A DNA stretch of 64,000 nucleotides from an uncultured Collinsella sp. (GTDB taxonomy: Bacteria; Actinomycetota; Coriobacteriia; Coriobacteriales; Coriobacteriaceae). The notes under the pieces were generated by a model. The model made no database searches. It was not told the origin of the DNA and saw only the letters and a program-made list of their open reading frames with translations. Shown piece by piece: positions 25,455 through 34,339 of the stretch. The stretch's first letter is position 1; the number at the start of each line of letters is the position of its first letter. The DNA lies in the NCBI GenBank assembly GCA_958403385.1, contig CATXXC010000011.1, positions 26,166 through 90,165 of the forward strand, given 5' to 3'. The translations under genes were made by a program, and so were the position numbers.

Positions 25455-26495
25455 ATGGGAGAGACTTTGACCCCCAAAGCGACCATTGTCGTTCCCGTCT
25501 ACAATTCGTCGCGCTCCATTCAGCGATGCCTCGATTCGCTGTTGGCCCAGTCTGAGCGTTCGATTCAGGTTGTCTGCGTCAACGACGGTTCGACTGATGA
25601 TTCGTTGAACGTGTTGCGCCAGATCGCGCAGGCCGACGATCGCGTACTGGTGATTGACCAGGAAAACGCGGGCGTCTCGTGCGCTAGAAATGCCGGAATC
25701 GATGCCGCCGAGGGCGAGACCGTCTTTTTTGTGGACGCTGACGATTACATCGATGCCCAGACGGTCGAGCGCGTGCTTCATGCCATGGAGTCTGCAGATG
25801 CCGAGGCCGCCGTCTTTGGCGGCATCTGTGAACCTGCCGACGCTGCCCCCAAACGCGTCCAGCAACTCATGAGCCCCAAAGCCGGTACCTTCGGCGCCCG
25901 TGATCCCCAACTGCTGTTCCATTCGAATGCGCAGCCCTATGCTTGCCGTGCGGCCTTTTCGCGCGAGCTGCTCAATCGCGAAGGCATACGCTTCGCCCCC
26001 GGTTTGGCTTTGGGCGAGGATGTCGTCTTCCAATTTGCGGCTTATGCGCTTGCCCGCAGGACCGTCGTCATGCCTGACAAGTTCTACCACTACGTGATGG
26101 AGAGCGAATCGGCGACGCACGAGTTCAACAGTGCCGAGGCGCGCGCCAAAAAGCTTGACGCCCACATGAGGATGCTCGAGGAGGTCTTGGAGGACTGGGC
26201 GGCCTACGATTTTTTGGACCTGTGTCCCGGCGAGCTGATAACTTGGTTTTTGGACCTTATTGTGTTCGACCTGGCGCGCTTGGATGCCGATGGTTTCCGC
26301 CGCGTTGCCAGTCGCGTCAACAGGGCTTTCACGACGTTATTGGGAACGGAGTGGGCGGATATGCCTGCTAAGGGCGCCGTTCGCCGTGTTGCCCACAAGC
26401 TCGTTGCGGCGACCTCGGGCGTTTCGATGGCAGACGCCACGCTGTTCTATCTTTCGACTCGCGGTCTCAAAGCCTGCCTGGAGCGCTTTATCTAA
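25455..26495 (+). CDS. GT2 family glycosyltransferase
   Basis: 346 residues from the ATG at 25455, six bases after the previous stop. GT-A motifs: TIVVPVYNSSRSIQRCLDSL (10-29), CVNDGSTDDSL near 42, NAGVSCARNAGIDAAEG near 68, and VDADDYID as metal site near 92. The C-terminal region contains LGEDVVFQFAAYA near 186, the usual catalytic ED block of this GT2 group. No membrane span. Part of the same operon-like run of four GT2 genes; donor sugar not predictable. Confidence 0.87.
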   Translation: MGETLTPKATIVVPVYNSSRSIQRCLDSLLAQSERSIQVVCVNDGSTDDSLNVLRQIAQADDRVLVIDQENAGVSCARNAGIDAAEGETVFFVDADDYIDAQTVERVLHAMESADAEAAVFGGICEPADAAPKRVQQLMSPKAGTFGARDPQLLFHSNAQPYACRAAFSRELLNREGIRFAPGLALGEDVVFQFAAYALARRTVVMPDKFYHYVMESESATHEFNSAEARAKKLDAHMRMLEEVLEDWAAYDFLDLCPGELITWFLDLIVFDLARLDADGFRRVASRVNRAFTTLLGTEWADMPAKGAVRRVAHKLVAATSGVSMADATLFYLSTRGLKACLERFI

Positions 26496-26569
26496 TTCCA
26501 AGCGCTGCCGCCCGCCGTAACGCGGCTGCTAAAATAACCCTGTTACACGCTATTCAACAGGAGGTTCTC

Positions 26570-27688
26570 TTGCAGAACTCTGATACCCCTAAAGTTTCGC
26601 TGCTTGTCCCCATTTGCAATGTCGAACGCTACCTGTGCGAGTGCCTCGATTCCGCCGTGGCGCAGACGCTTAAGGACATCGAGATTATCTGTATCAACGA
26701 CGGCTCCACCGATAGCTCGCCAGATATCATCTGCGAGTACATGGAGCGCGACCCCCGTGTAAAGATGATCGACAAAGCCAACAGCGGCTACGGCGACTCG
26801 ATGAACCGCGGCCTGGAGATGGCGCGCGGTGAGTACGTGGGCATCCTTGAATCCGATGACTTTATGTTTGAGGATTCGCTCCAAAAGCTGGTCGCCAAGG
26901 CCGATGCCGAGCATGCCGATGTGGTGAAGGGCGACTTTTACCTGTATTGGTCTACGCCCAGCGAGCGCCGTGAGCTGTTTGGGATCATCGGCGAGTATAT
27001 GACGGGCGCCGCGTATCGCCCCGTCGATCGCCCGGGCATCTTCTACCGCAAACCTTCCATTTGGTCGGCCATCTATCGGCGCGAGTTCCTCAACGACAAT
27101 CAGATTCGGTTCCTTCCCACGCCGGGCGCCTCGTATCAGGACGCAGGCTTTAACTTTAAGGTTTGGGCATGCGCCGAGCGTGCAGCGTTTATCGCGGACC
27201 CCATTTTGTGCTATCGCCAAGACAACGAGAAGAGCTCAGTTAATTCGCCCAACAAGGTATTTTGCGTGTGCGACGAATACGCCGAGATGCAGCGCTTTTT
27301 GGATGAACGTCCCGAGCTCAAGGTTCAGCTCCAGGGCATTTTAATGCGCATGAAGGTCGATACGTATCGCTGGAATGACGAGCGTCTGGTCGATGAGCTG
27401 CGCGAGCAGTTTTGGGAGAAGGCTTCGCCCGAGCTCAAGGCCGATTGGGATGCCGGTCGCTTTGATCTGTCGCTGTTCGATCCGCGCGGCGAGACCGACT
27501 TGCGCCTGATGGTCAAGTCGCCCCGTGCTTATATCGATTCGCGCTTTGACTTTAAGAAGCCCGGCAAGCTCAATACGTTTAAGCACTACTTTAAGATTGG
27601 CGGCCTGCCGCTGGTCTGGCGCGTGCTGACGTATCAGCGCACCTACGGCGATAATCCGCATCCCGATGACGTGCCGGCCGCACAGTAG
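26570..27688 (+). CDS. GT2 family glycosyltransferase (paralogue of 24345-25448)
   Basis: 372 residues starting at TTG after a perfect AGGAGG. The N-terminal GT-A domain is nearly the same as in the 24345 gene (ECLDSAVAQTLKDIEIICIN, GYGDSMNRGLEMARGEYVGI, ESDDFM). The C-terminal half is diverged but shares KPSIWSAIYRREFL and CYRQDNEKSSVNSP, so the two enzymes probably use related substrates. Use of TTG starts in both supports common origin. About 70 bases separate it from the previous gene, room for its own promoter, and it is followed within 12 bases by the next GT2. Confidence 0.88.
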   Translation: MQNSDTPKVSLLVPICNVERYLCECLDSAVAQTLKDIEIICINDGSTDSSPDIICEYMERDPRVKMIDKANSGYGDSMNRGLEMARGEYVGILESDDFMFEDSLQKLVAKADAEHADVVKGDFYLYWSTPSERRELFGIIGEYMTGAAYRPVDRPGIFYRKPSIWSAIYRREFLNDNQIRFLPTPGASYQDAGFNFKVWACAERAAFIADPILCYRQDNEKSSVNSPNKVFCVCDEYAEMQRFLDERPELKVQLQGILMRMKVDTYRWNDERLVDELREQFWEKASPELKADWDAGRFDLSLFDPRGETDLRLMVKSPRAYIDSRFDFKKPGKLNTFKHYFKIGGLPLVWRVLTYQRTYGDNPHPDDVPAAQ

Positions 27689-27700
27689 GAGCACTTGGCT

Positions 27701-28768
27701 ATGACTACCCCCAAGATTTCCGTTGTCGTTCCCATCTATAAGGTGGAGGAGTGCCTGGCCTGGTGCTTGGACTCCCTGCTTGCGCAGGACATGCCCGATT
27801 GGGAAGGCGTGCTGGTCAACGATGGCTCGCCGGACGGTTCGCGCGATATTGCGGCTGCCTATTGCGAAAAGGACGCGCGCTTTACGTTGGTCGATAAAGA
27901 GAACGGGGGCCTGTCGAGCGCGCGCAATGCAGGCATCGCCGCGTCCACGGCGCCTATTGTCGCGTTCTTGGATTCCGACGACCGCTTTACGCCCGATGCA
28001 TGCCGCGTGATCGTCGATGCCTTTGAGCGCGAGGACTGCGACGTGTTGACCTTTGGCGCGAACCCGTATCCGCTGGAGGCGGGGTATCCGTGGCTTAACT
28101 ATGTGCTTAGCCCGCGCGATGTGTCGTTTGAGGGCTATAGCTCCGACCTGCTGTTTAAGGAAGCGTCTCGTCCCTTTGCATGGCGCACCGCCTGCAAGCG
28201 CGACTTCTTGCTGGGCAACGGGATCGTGTTCGACGAAACCGTTAAGTATGGCGAGGACCAGGTCTTCGACTTTGCCGTGTACGGTCGTTCGCACAAGACC
28301 GCGCTTATCTCGAACAAGTTGTACGACTATCGCGTGGCTCGCAAGGGTTCGCTCATGGACACCATGCGCTACGACGACGAGACACGTCTGCTGGAGCACG
28401 TGAAGATTTACTCCGCTATGCTGGCTGACTGGCAGCGCGACGGTCTCGACGCACAGCATGCTGATGACCTGGCGTACTTCCTGTGTGATCTGGTGCTGTA
28501 CGATGCGCTGAGGTTGCTGGGTTCGGACTGCGGCAAAGTGTTTGCTGCCGTTGCCGCGGCGCTTAACGGTTCTGCCGTGGACAACGATGCTGCGCTCGCA
28601 CAATGTGCTCCTTCGGTTGCCGCCATGGTGCGCGCGGCACTTATCGGTAAGGCCCCTGCTGCTCGTTTGTGCAAAAAGCTCATGTTCGATTACGACGTCT
28701 TGAGGTTTGGGCGCCTGGGTGCCTGCAAACGCATGGCAGCGAACGCCCTGGGAAAGCGAGAAGTGTAG
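27701..28768 (+). CDS. GT2 family glycosyltransferase
   Basis: 355 residues. The ATG at 27701 is preferred, 9 bases after AGGAG; a TTG two codons earlier is too close to it. Motifs: KISVVVPIYKVEECLAWCLD (4-23), VNDGSPDGSRDIA near 40, NGGLSSARNAGIA near 67, and LDSDDRF as metal site near 87. The acceptor side includes VKYGEDQVFDFAVYGRS near 180. Last of four consecutive GT2 genes; its stop is directly followed by the start of the tandem-domain GT2, so the two are probably coupled. Confidence 0.87.
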   Translation: MTTPKISVVVPIYKVEECLAWCLDSLLAQDMPDWEGVLVNDGSPDGSRDIAAAYCEKDARFTLVDKENGGLSSARNAGIAASTAPIVAFLDSDDRFTPDACRVIVDAFEREDCDVLTFGANPYPLEAGYPWLNYVLSPRDVSFEGYSSDLLFKEASRPFAWRTACKRDFLLGNGIVFDETVKYGEDQVFDFAVYGRSHKTALISNKLYDYRVARKGSLMDTMRYDDETRLLEHVKIYSAMLADWQRDGLDAQHADDLAYFLCDLVLYDALRLLGSDCGKVFAAVAAALNGSAVDNDAALAQCAPSVAAMVRAALIGKAPAARLCKKLMFDYDVLRFGRLGACKRMAANALGKREV

Positions 28769-31255
28769 ATGAGTATCAAACGTTTGGCACTTTGCCGCAG
28801 CCAGGGCCGTCTGTTTGTGCTGCTTCGTTTTGCCGGTCAGGATGTCGCCGCGCTTATTGAGCGGGAGGGTTCTCAAGCGTTTGTCCATGCGACGACGAGC
28901 GGTTCTCGTGTGCCGTCGCTGGTGCTCCCGGTCGATCATGGCCGTGTGCTGGCGCTTTGCCCTTCCGTTTCCGGTTACGAGCGCGAGCTCGCCGTCATGG
29001 TACTTCCGTTTTTGGATGGCTCGTCGATGGATGTCGTTTTTGCATCCGGTGGTCAAAGGTTGGGCTCTATTCGCCTCGATAGCCGCGTGGCCAAGCTGGA
29101 ATCCAAGATTAACTACAAAGCAAAGCCTGCGCTGTGCGCGCTTATCCGCGATGCGCAGCGTGGCGAATGCTGCGGTCGCTACGAGATCGATGCCATTCGC
29201 TATTTGCCGGCAGACTCCGGCGCGGTGTGGCGCTATGAGGTTACCTGGGCGGGAGACCCCCAGTGCGCACCCGAGTTCCAGATCTCCGATACGCATATGA
29301 ATGCCATCGATGTCACCGTGCATGTGTTTGAGTCGCAGGTCGATGTGCCGCAGCAGGACGGATGCCGCGTCAATAAAACGTTTCTGAGCGTTGAGATGCC
29401 TCAGGATATACGAGATTTTGTCGCGATCGTGAGCGATCCCACAGAGCGGATCCAAAGCGGGTTTTGCGCCATGGATGGTCGCCTGTACAACGGCATGGTC
29501 GACGACAGCTGGAACCGTATGAAGGACGCGCGTGCAGACGACGCAGCTTATCGACGTTGGTTTGAGCAGCATCGCGCAAAGCCGGGCGATTTGGCGTGCC
29601 AGCGTGTCGCTTCGGCGGCCTTTGCCTATAGACCGCTCGTGAGCATTGTGGTGCCGTGCTACAAGACTGATCGGGTCTACCTGCGCGAGCTGCTGGAATC
29701 GGTGCAAGCCCAGAGCTATGACAACTGGGAATTGCTGCTTATGGACGCCTCGCCCGAATGGGACGCGGTGGCCACCCTTGCGGCAGGTGCCAACGACGAG
29801 CGCATCCGTCGCATCGAGCTTCCCGGCAACGGCGGCATTGTGGTCAACACCAACGCAGGTATCGAGCAAGCGACAGGCGACTACATCGCTTTCTTGGACC
29901 ACGATGACATTCTGGAACCGGACGCGTTATTCCAGTATGTTTCCGCGCTGAACAAGGCGGCCGAGGGCGAGCGTCCCCAGGTCCTGTTCTGTGATGAGGA
30001 CATGTTCCAGAAAACGGGGGAGTGGGGCCAGCCGGTCTTTAAGACCGTACTCAACGTCGACCTGCTCTATAGCCATAACTGCGTGACGCATTTCCTGATG
30101 GTGGAGAAGGCGCTCATCGATCACATTGGTATGTCCCCAGAAGACGTTGCGGGCGCCCAGGACTACGACTTGACGCTTCGCTGCCTTGCAGCCGGCGCGC
30201 GCTTTGAGCACGTTGCGCATGTGCTGTATCACTGGCGCGTGCATCCGGGATCGACCGCCGATGGCTCTGCCGATAGCAAGCCGTATGCCATTGAAGCGGG
30301 TCGTCTTGCGCTGCAGCGCCACTTTAACGCGCTGGGCGTTCACGGAACGGTCGAGGAGACCGAGACGCCGTTTGTCTACCGCATGCGCCATGCGCTGCCG
30401 GAGCCTGCGCCGCTGGTGAGCATTGTGATCCCCACCAAGGATCACATTGAGACGCTCGATGCCTGTGTGATGTCGATCGCCCAGAAGGCCACGTATACCA
30501 ATTACGAGATCGTCTTGGTGGAGAACAACAGTGAAGCCCCGGAGACGTTTGCGTATTACGAAACCCTGCCAGAGCGCGTGGCTGCAGCATCCGAAGGCAA
30601 GGGCATCGCGCGCGTTGTGTACTGGCCGGGCGAGTTCAATTACTCTCAGATCATCAATTTTGGTGTGAAGCACGCCAAGGGTGACTACCTGCTGCTGCTG
30701 AACAACGATACCGAGGTCATAAGCCCGGACTTTATCGAAGAGATGATGGGCTATCTGCAGCGTCCCGATGCGGGCGTGGTGGGCGCCAAACTCTACTTTG
30801 CCGATCATCTGGTGCAGCATGCCGGCATTTTGATTGGCGTGCGTGGCGCACTTGCCCATGCCAACCAGGACTTCTCGGCAAAGCGCGAGGGCTATCTTGC
30901 CCGTGCCGTGCGCCCGGGCAACTTTAGCGCCGTGACGGGTGCCTGCCAGATGGTGCGACGCGACGTATTTGAGCGCGTCGGCGGCTACAACGAGGAATTC
31001 GCCGTCGGTTTTAACGACGCAGACTTTTGCCTGCGCGTGTGGGAGGCGGGTTACCGCACCATCTTTACGCCCTATGCCGAGCTGTACCACTACGAGTTCA
31101 CCTCGCGCGGCAGGGAAGAGGCCAACGAGGAAAAGCTGCGCCGCTGGAAGCGTGAGCAGGCGCTGTTCATGCAGCACTGGCCTGAGTTCTTCCTCGATGG
31201 CGACCCGTGGCTCGGACCAAACCTATCCTCCGACAGTGAGTACTTCTCGTTTTAG
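28769..31255 (+). CDS. Two-domain GT2 glycosyltransferase with N-terminal accessory domain
   Basis: 828 residues. About 285 N-terminal residues form a domain without recognised motifs. A first GT-A domain follows (PLVSIVVPCYKTDRVYLREL near 289; FLDHDDILEPDALFQY near 374) and then a second (PLVSIVIPTKDHIETLDACV near 548; LLLLNNDTEVISPDFI near 640; GFNDADFCLRVWEAGY near 745). Such bifunctional GT2 proteins add two sugars or alternate linkages during surface polysaccharide or teichoic acid assembly. The protein at 58474-60945 has the same layout and length. Its stop overlaps that of the convergent ATPase gene by 3 bases, at the edge of the AT-rich island. Confidence 0.88.
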   Translation: MSIKRLALCRSQGRLFVLLRFAGQDVAALIEREGSQAFVHATTSGSRVPSLVLPVDHGRVLALCPSVSGYERELAVMVLPFLDGSSMDVVFASGGQRLGSIRLDSRVAKLESKINYKAKPALCALIRDAQRGECCGRYEIDAIRYLPADSGAVWRYEVTWAGDPQCAPEFQISDTHMNAIDVTVHVFESQVDVPQQDGCRVNKTFLSVEMPQDIRDFVAIVSDPTERIQSGFCAMDGRLYNGMVDDSWNRMKDARADDAAYRRWFEQHRAKPGDLACQRVASAAFAYRPLVSIVVPCYKTDRVYLRELLESVQAQSYDNWELLLMDASPEWDAVATLAAGANDERIRRIELPGNGGIVVNTNAGIEQATGDYIAFLDHDDILEPDALFQYVSALNKAAEGERPQVLFCDEDMFQKTGEWGQPVFKTVLNVDLLYSHNCVTHFLMVEKALIDHIGMSPEDVAGAQDYDLTLRCLAAGARFEHVAHVLYHWRVHPGSTADGSADSKPYAIEAGRLALQRHFNALGVHGTVEETETPFVYRMRHALPEPAPLVSIVIPTKDHIETLDACVMSIAQKATYTNYEIVLVENNSEAPETFAYYETLPERVAAASEGKGIARVVYWPGEFNYSQIINFGVKHAKGDYLLLLNNDTEVISPDFIEEMMGYLQRPDAGVVGAKLYFADHLVQHAGILIGVRGALAHANQDFSAKREGYLARAVRPGNFSAVTGACQMVRRDVFERVGGYNEEFAVGFNDADFCLRVWEAGYRTIFTPYAELYHYEFTSRGREEANEEKLRRWKREQALFMQHWPEFFLDGDPWLGPNLSSDSEYFSF

Positions 31256-32229
31256 TGCGAAGTAATGCCAAGGTCCGGCAAAGTATCCTCCAGAGCTGCA
31301 AGAGCGGTGGGGTTCAGGTACTCCTCGTTCAAGCAGCTCTTGTCATATCGAAAACGTGTGTCTCGTGAGCATTCGATGAGTTCTGCAGTAAAGAACTTCT
31401 CCCAGCTAAAGAACTTTGAGCTTTCGATATGTTCAGCGGGGTTAAGCAGCATGTCCTTAATGTGTTTGCTGTTGAATAATCCCGACTTCAACACGAGCCA
31501 TTCAAACGATTCCGGTAGGAATAGCTTGATGTTCTTTCGGCGCAATAGAGCAGCTGCTTCCGCAATTTCTGGTCCAAAGGCGGCACCGTCGGCAATCACG
31601 AGGATGTCGTTTTCCGGTGCGTCCATAATGCAGTTGCAAATATTTGATTTGCCTCCCGCGCTGATGCATTTAATGCTGCTCTTTTTGCATAGCAAACTGA
31701 AGAATTCGTAGCCCGAATTTGTGTCCTCGACAATGACAAGCTCGGGCCTCTCGCCTCTAAAATCAGTATCACCGTAAATACGATATGTAGAGGTGTAGAC
31801 ACGAGAGTAAACGGGATACTTCGTTGTGGTTCGGTTGGTGTTCTTAAGACCGTAGATTTCATCAACGCTATAGGGCAGTTGGCGCAGTGACTCTCTGGCG
31901 ACAATTACGTAGTAGTTTGAGCTACGCTTTGCTTCATGGGCAAATTCTCTTGATCGAACAAAAGTATTGCCCTCATCAATAAAAACAATACTGCTGGAAA
32001 TCTCTTGGAGATCTCTACGCCAATATTTTCCAGATATTGTTTTACAGGGCACTTTGCAACTTACTGTTACGCCGCTTTGTGCCCCAAGCTCTTCGTGAGC
32101 TGCCACCATATCAAGCAGAGTTGTCTTGCCTGTAGCACTGTTACCTTGGATGATGGTCAGATTTCTATTGATGGTCAGTTTAAACTGAACCCGGTTATTT
32201 TGAATAATTACCTTGTATGATCCGCGCAT
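31252..32229 (-). CDS. P-loop ATPase with TOPRIM-like C-terminal half, partner of DUF4869 (cassette 1)
   Basis: 325 residues. The ATG at 32229 shares its A with the TGA of the upstream gene (TGATG), with GGGAG 8 bases before it. Walker A is GNSATGKTT (29-37) and the Walker B-like strand IVFIDEG (81-87). Only about 45 residues lie between them, shorter than in full ABC or AAA proteins. A block SSNYYVIVARESLRQLPYSV follows. The second half has VIVEDTNSG (165-173), VIADGAAFG (211-219) and LPESFEW (238-244), an arrangement like the Glu and Asp positions of TOPRIM/DUF4435-type nucleases; this is a guess from spacing. No signal peptide. The cassette at 62110-63531 is the same pair. I know of no assigned function. 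Confidence 0.8.
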   Translation of the reverse strand: MRGSYKVIIQNNRVQFKLTINRNLTIIQGNSATGKTTLLDMVAAHEELGAQSGVTVSCKVPCKTISGKYWRRDLQEISSSIVFIDEGNTFVRSREFAHEAKRSSNYYVIVARESLRQLPYSVDEIYGLKNTNRTTTKYPVYSRVYTSTYRIYGDTDFRGERPELVIVEDTNSGYEFFSLLCKKSSIKCISAGGKSNICNCIMDAPENDILVIADGAAFGPEIAEAAALLRRKNIKLFLPESFEWLVLKSGLFNSKHIKDMLLNPAEHIESSKFFSWEKFFTAELIECSRDTRFRYDKSCLNEEYLNPTALAALEDTLPDLGITSH

Positions 32230-32678
32230 CAGGAGTTCTCCCTTAGGCATTTTCCAGCTATGGGGACAAGGTCAAACATTGTGTGGACTATATCGCCCGT
32301 ATTTGCAATGGTTACCGTGAATTTGCCGTTTCCAAAATCCATTATGTGGTAGAGATTGATTGTTAGATCCTTTTGCGCGGCGATCCTCAGAATCCAGTAG
32401 GCGCAATTATCACCGCAATTTGAGGCGTTATATATATTCTGCGGCATAAAGTACATAAGCAGTAGCGTTTTGGTGCCGCTGGATAGTTTCTCGGGAGGAA
32501 TGATGCCTAGAATCTTGGTATCGATTGCATTGGGGCCTACCACGGTGCCTTTGTCGATGGATTTTATGACCCTTTGGGCAAAGGAGTCTTGAAACCACTG
32601 GGGCGAATATACGTTATCGAAGTAAACGGACGTGTTGTAGATAACGTTTTCCATATCACCATAGTGAATTGTTAGCAC
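32229..32678 (-). CDS. DUF4869-like protein, first gene of cassette 1
   Basis: 149 residues from a GTG at 32678, 5 bases after AGGAG; the longer open frame is rejected because the homologous copy at 62110 also starts with GTG at the same place. Conserved features of the two copies: YGDM/FGDM at 6-9, IYNT at 13-16, KTLLLM at 70-75, CGDNC at 88-92, NLYHxMDF at 108-115 and an IVHxMxDL end. By hand count about half of the first 137 positions are identical between copies, with no gap. I assign DUF4869 from general resemblance. Small, soluble, no membrane span. Coupled to the ATPase by TGATG. Confidence 0.78.
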   Translation of the reverse strand: MLTIHYGDMENVIYNTSVYFDNVYSPQWFQDSFAQRVIKSIDKGTVVGPNAIDTKILGIIPPEKLSSGTKTLLLMYFMPQNIYNASNCGDNCAYWILRIAAQKDLTINLYHIMDFGNGKFTVTIANTGDIVHTMFDLVPIAGKCLRENS

Positions 32679-32934
32679 GTCAGCTCCTTCGGCTTGCTGA
32701 TTTGGCATCTAGTGAGATTGATTATATCGCAGCACATGAGGCGGGCGTTATCGGCCCGCGGTAGATGTGATTGATGACCAAGGTTTGTATTTTGTTGCTT
32801 TATTATTCAGTTCACTCGTTTAATCAGTTCGCTCATGCGCTAAGTTTGCCTTAGAAGCTATTTAGCGTAACGGTTGAGGTGTGGCGACTCATATTTAAAT
32901 TGCAGTCACAAAGACACCTTTTATCGATTTCCCG

Positions 32935-32962
32935 TTGAAATACTGAATTGATAGTTTAAAAA
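32935..32962 (+). promoter_or_regulatory. Candidate promoter of the first GW-repeat protein gene
   Basis: TTGAAA, 16 bases, TAAAAA, with the start codon 40 bases further on. A moderate match to sigma-A promoters in an AT-rich gap of about 320 bases between divergent genes; I see nothing else in that gap. Confidence 0.4.
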
Positions 32963-33002
32963 TAACTTAAGAGAGCCTTAAATCTCGGAAAAAGGATGTC
33001 GT

Positions 33003-34259
33003 ATGAAAAACCTTCGAGAAAGATGGCACGGACTAACAGTGCTGGGAGTTGTTGCATTTGCTGCTGCCTGCATGACGGTTGCCCCGGCGCCCTCATTTGC
33101 TTATATTGCTGGCGGTGGCGGAGGCGGTGGACCGATTACGGAATGGTGTTCCGACGGTCGTCCGAAGACTGGACTCGTTCGGTGCGAGGACGGCAACCTT
33201 CGCTATTTCGATCCCGAAACTGGCGCCATGGTCACGAACCAGTGGCATAACGAATACGAAGCTGTCTGGTACTATTTTGGCGCTGACGGGACCGCGGTGT
33301 CGGGCTGGCAGTCTATCGGTGGGGACAAGTATTACTTCTATCCCGAAAACCATGATATGGCATACGGCCGAGTTCAGATTGACGGCAAGAACTACTTCCT
33401 GAACACCCCTGGTGCCAACGCCGATGGCCGCATGCAGCATAGTGGCTGGTTCTACGACTCCATCTACGGAAAGTGGTCCTATGCGACCTCCGACGGTGAG
33501 CTATTGACCGGTTGGCATAATCTCGGCGGGGCTTGGTACTATTTCAACGAATCTGGGGTCATGCTGACTGGCTGGATCAACGATTCGGGTACCTGGTACT
33601 ACACTAATGCCTCCGGTGCGATGGTCACTGGCTGGCTCAACATCGGCGGTACGTGGTTCTACCTCGACGGCTCGGGCGCCATGGTCGCTAACAGCTGGCG
33701 CAGCCTCGGCGGCTCCTGGTACTGGTTCGGCGACTCCGGTGCAATGGCCACTGGCTGGTTCTTGGCAGGCGGCTCTTGGTACTATGCGAGCGGTTCGGGC
33801 GCCATGGCAACCGGCTGGCTCAGCAATGGCGGCACGTGGTATTGGCTCGGAGGTTCGGGCGCTATGGCCTCTAACTCTTGGGCTAACGTTGGTGGAGTTT
33901 GGTACTGGTTCGACGATTCCGGCGCGATGGCCACCGGCTGGCGTCAGGTCGGCGGCGCCTGGTACTACTTTAGCGGTTCCGGCGCTATGGCTCACGACGC
34001 CTGGGTCGGCGACTACTACCTCCAGTCTTCCGGTGCCATGGCTACGAATGCCTGGGTTGGCTCCTACTATGTCGGCGAGGACGGCAAGTGGATTCCGGGC
34101 TACGGTTTAGTTTGGTATAAGAACGGTAGCGATGTTTACCATACGCATAAGTGCCGTACCGTTGGTAAGGACGCAAAGGGCTATTCGCAGATCTCTATTC
34201 AGGAGGCCCAGAGGCGTGGCGCTTCACGAGAGTGCAAAAACTGCCAGCAAATTGGCTAG
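33003..34259 (+). CDS. Secreted GW-repeat (choline-binding type) protein with C-terminal Cys/His domain
   Basis: 418 residues after GGAAAAAGGA. A signal peptide (MKNLRERWHGLTVLGVVAFA...FAYIA) is followed by a seven-glycine run and about a dozen ~20-residue repeats of the type GWxxxGGxWYYxxxSGAMATGW, as in CW_binding_1/choline-binding modules, where the aromatic residues cage choline. After residue 355 comes a short domain, YHTHKC...C..C (about 375-415), resembling small Cys/His modules found at the ends of secreted bacterial proteins. It has no recognisable enzyme domain, so it may be a structural wall protein or adhesin. Repeat DNA is GC-richer than the upstream gap. Confidence 0.85.
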   Translation: MKNLRERWHGLTVLGVVAFAAACMTVAPAPSFAYIAGGGGGGGPITEWCSDGRPKTGLVRCEDGNLRYFDPETGAMVTNQWHNEYEAVWYYFGADGTAVSGWQSIGGDKYYFYPENHDMAYGRVQIDGKNYFLNTPGANADGRMQHSGWFYDSIYGKWSYATSDGELLTGWHNLGGAWYYFNESGVMLTGWINDSGTWYYTNASGAMVTGWLNIGGTWFYLDGSGAMVANSWRSLGGSWYWFGDSGAMATGWFLAGGSWYYASGSGAMATGWLSNGGTWYWLGGSGAMASNSWANVGGVWYWFDDSGAMATGWRQVGGAWYYFSGSGAMAHDAWVGDYYLQSSGAMATNAWVGSYYVGEDGKWIPGYGLVWYKNGSDVYHTHKCRTVGKDAKGYSQISIQEAQRRGASRECKNCQQIG

Positions 34260-34285
34260 CACATTACTGAGCTAGTTTTGATTGA

Positions 34286-34313
34286 GGCCCCGTTGCCCTG
34301 AAGCGACGGGGCC
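34286..34313 (+). terminator. Hairpin between two GW-repeat protein genes
   Basis: An 11-bp stem (GGCCCCGTTGC with GCGACGGGGCC, one wobble; loop CCTGAA) 27 bases after the stop. It lacks a T-run, so it is probably only a partial terminator. Confidence 0.55.
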
Positions 34314-34339
34314 GCTGCGTGATTGGATACCGTGCTGTT

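Noticed and set aside
27341..29902. Minus-strand open frame of about 850 codons
   Set aside because: It is opposite three glycosyltransferase genes with clear GT-A motifs; its product has no recognisable domain and is rich in His/Arg as expected of a shadow.
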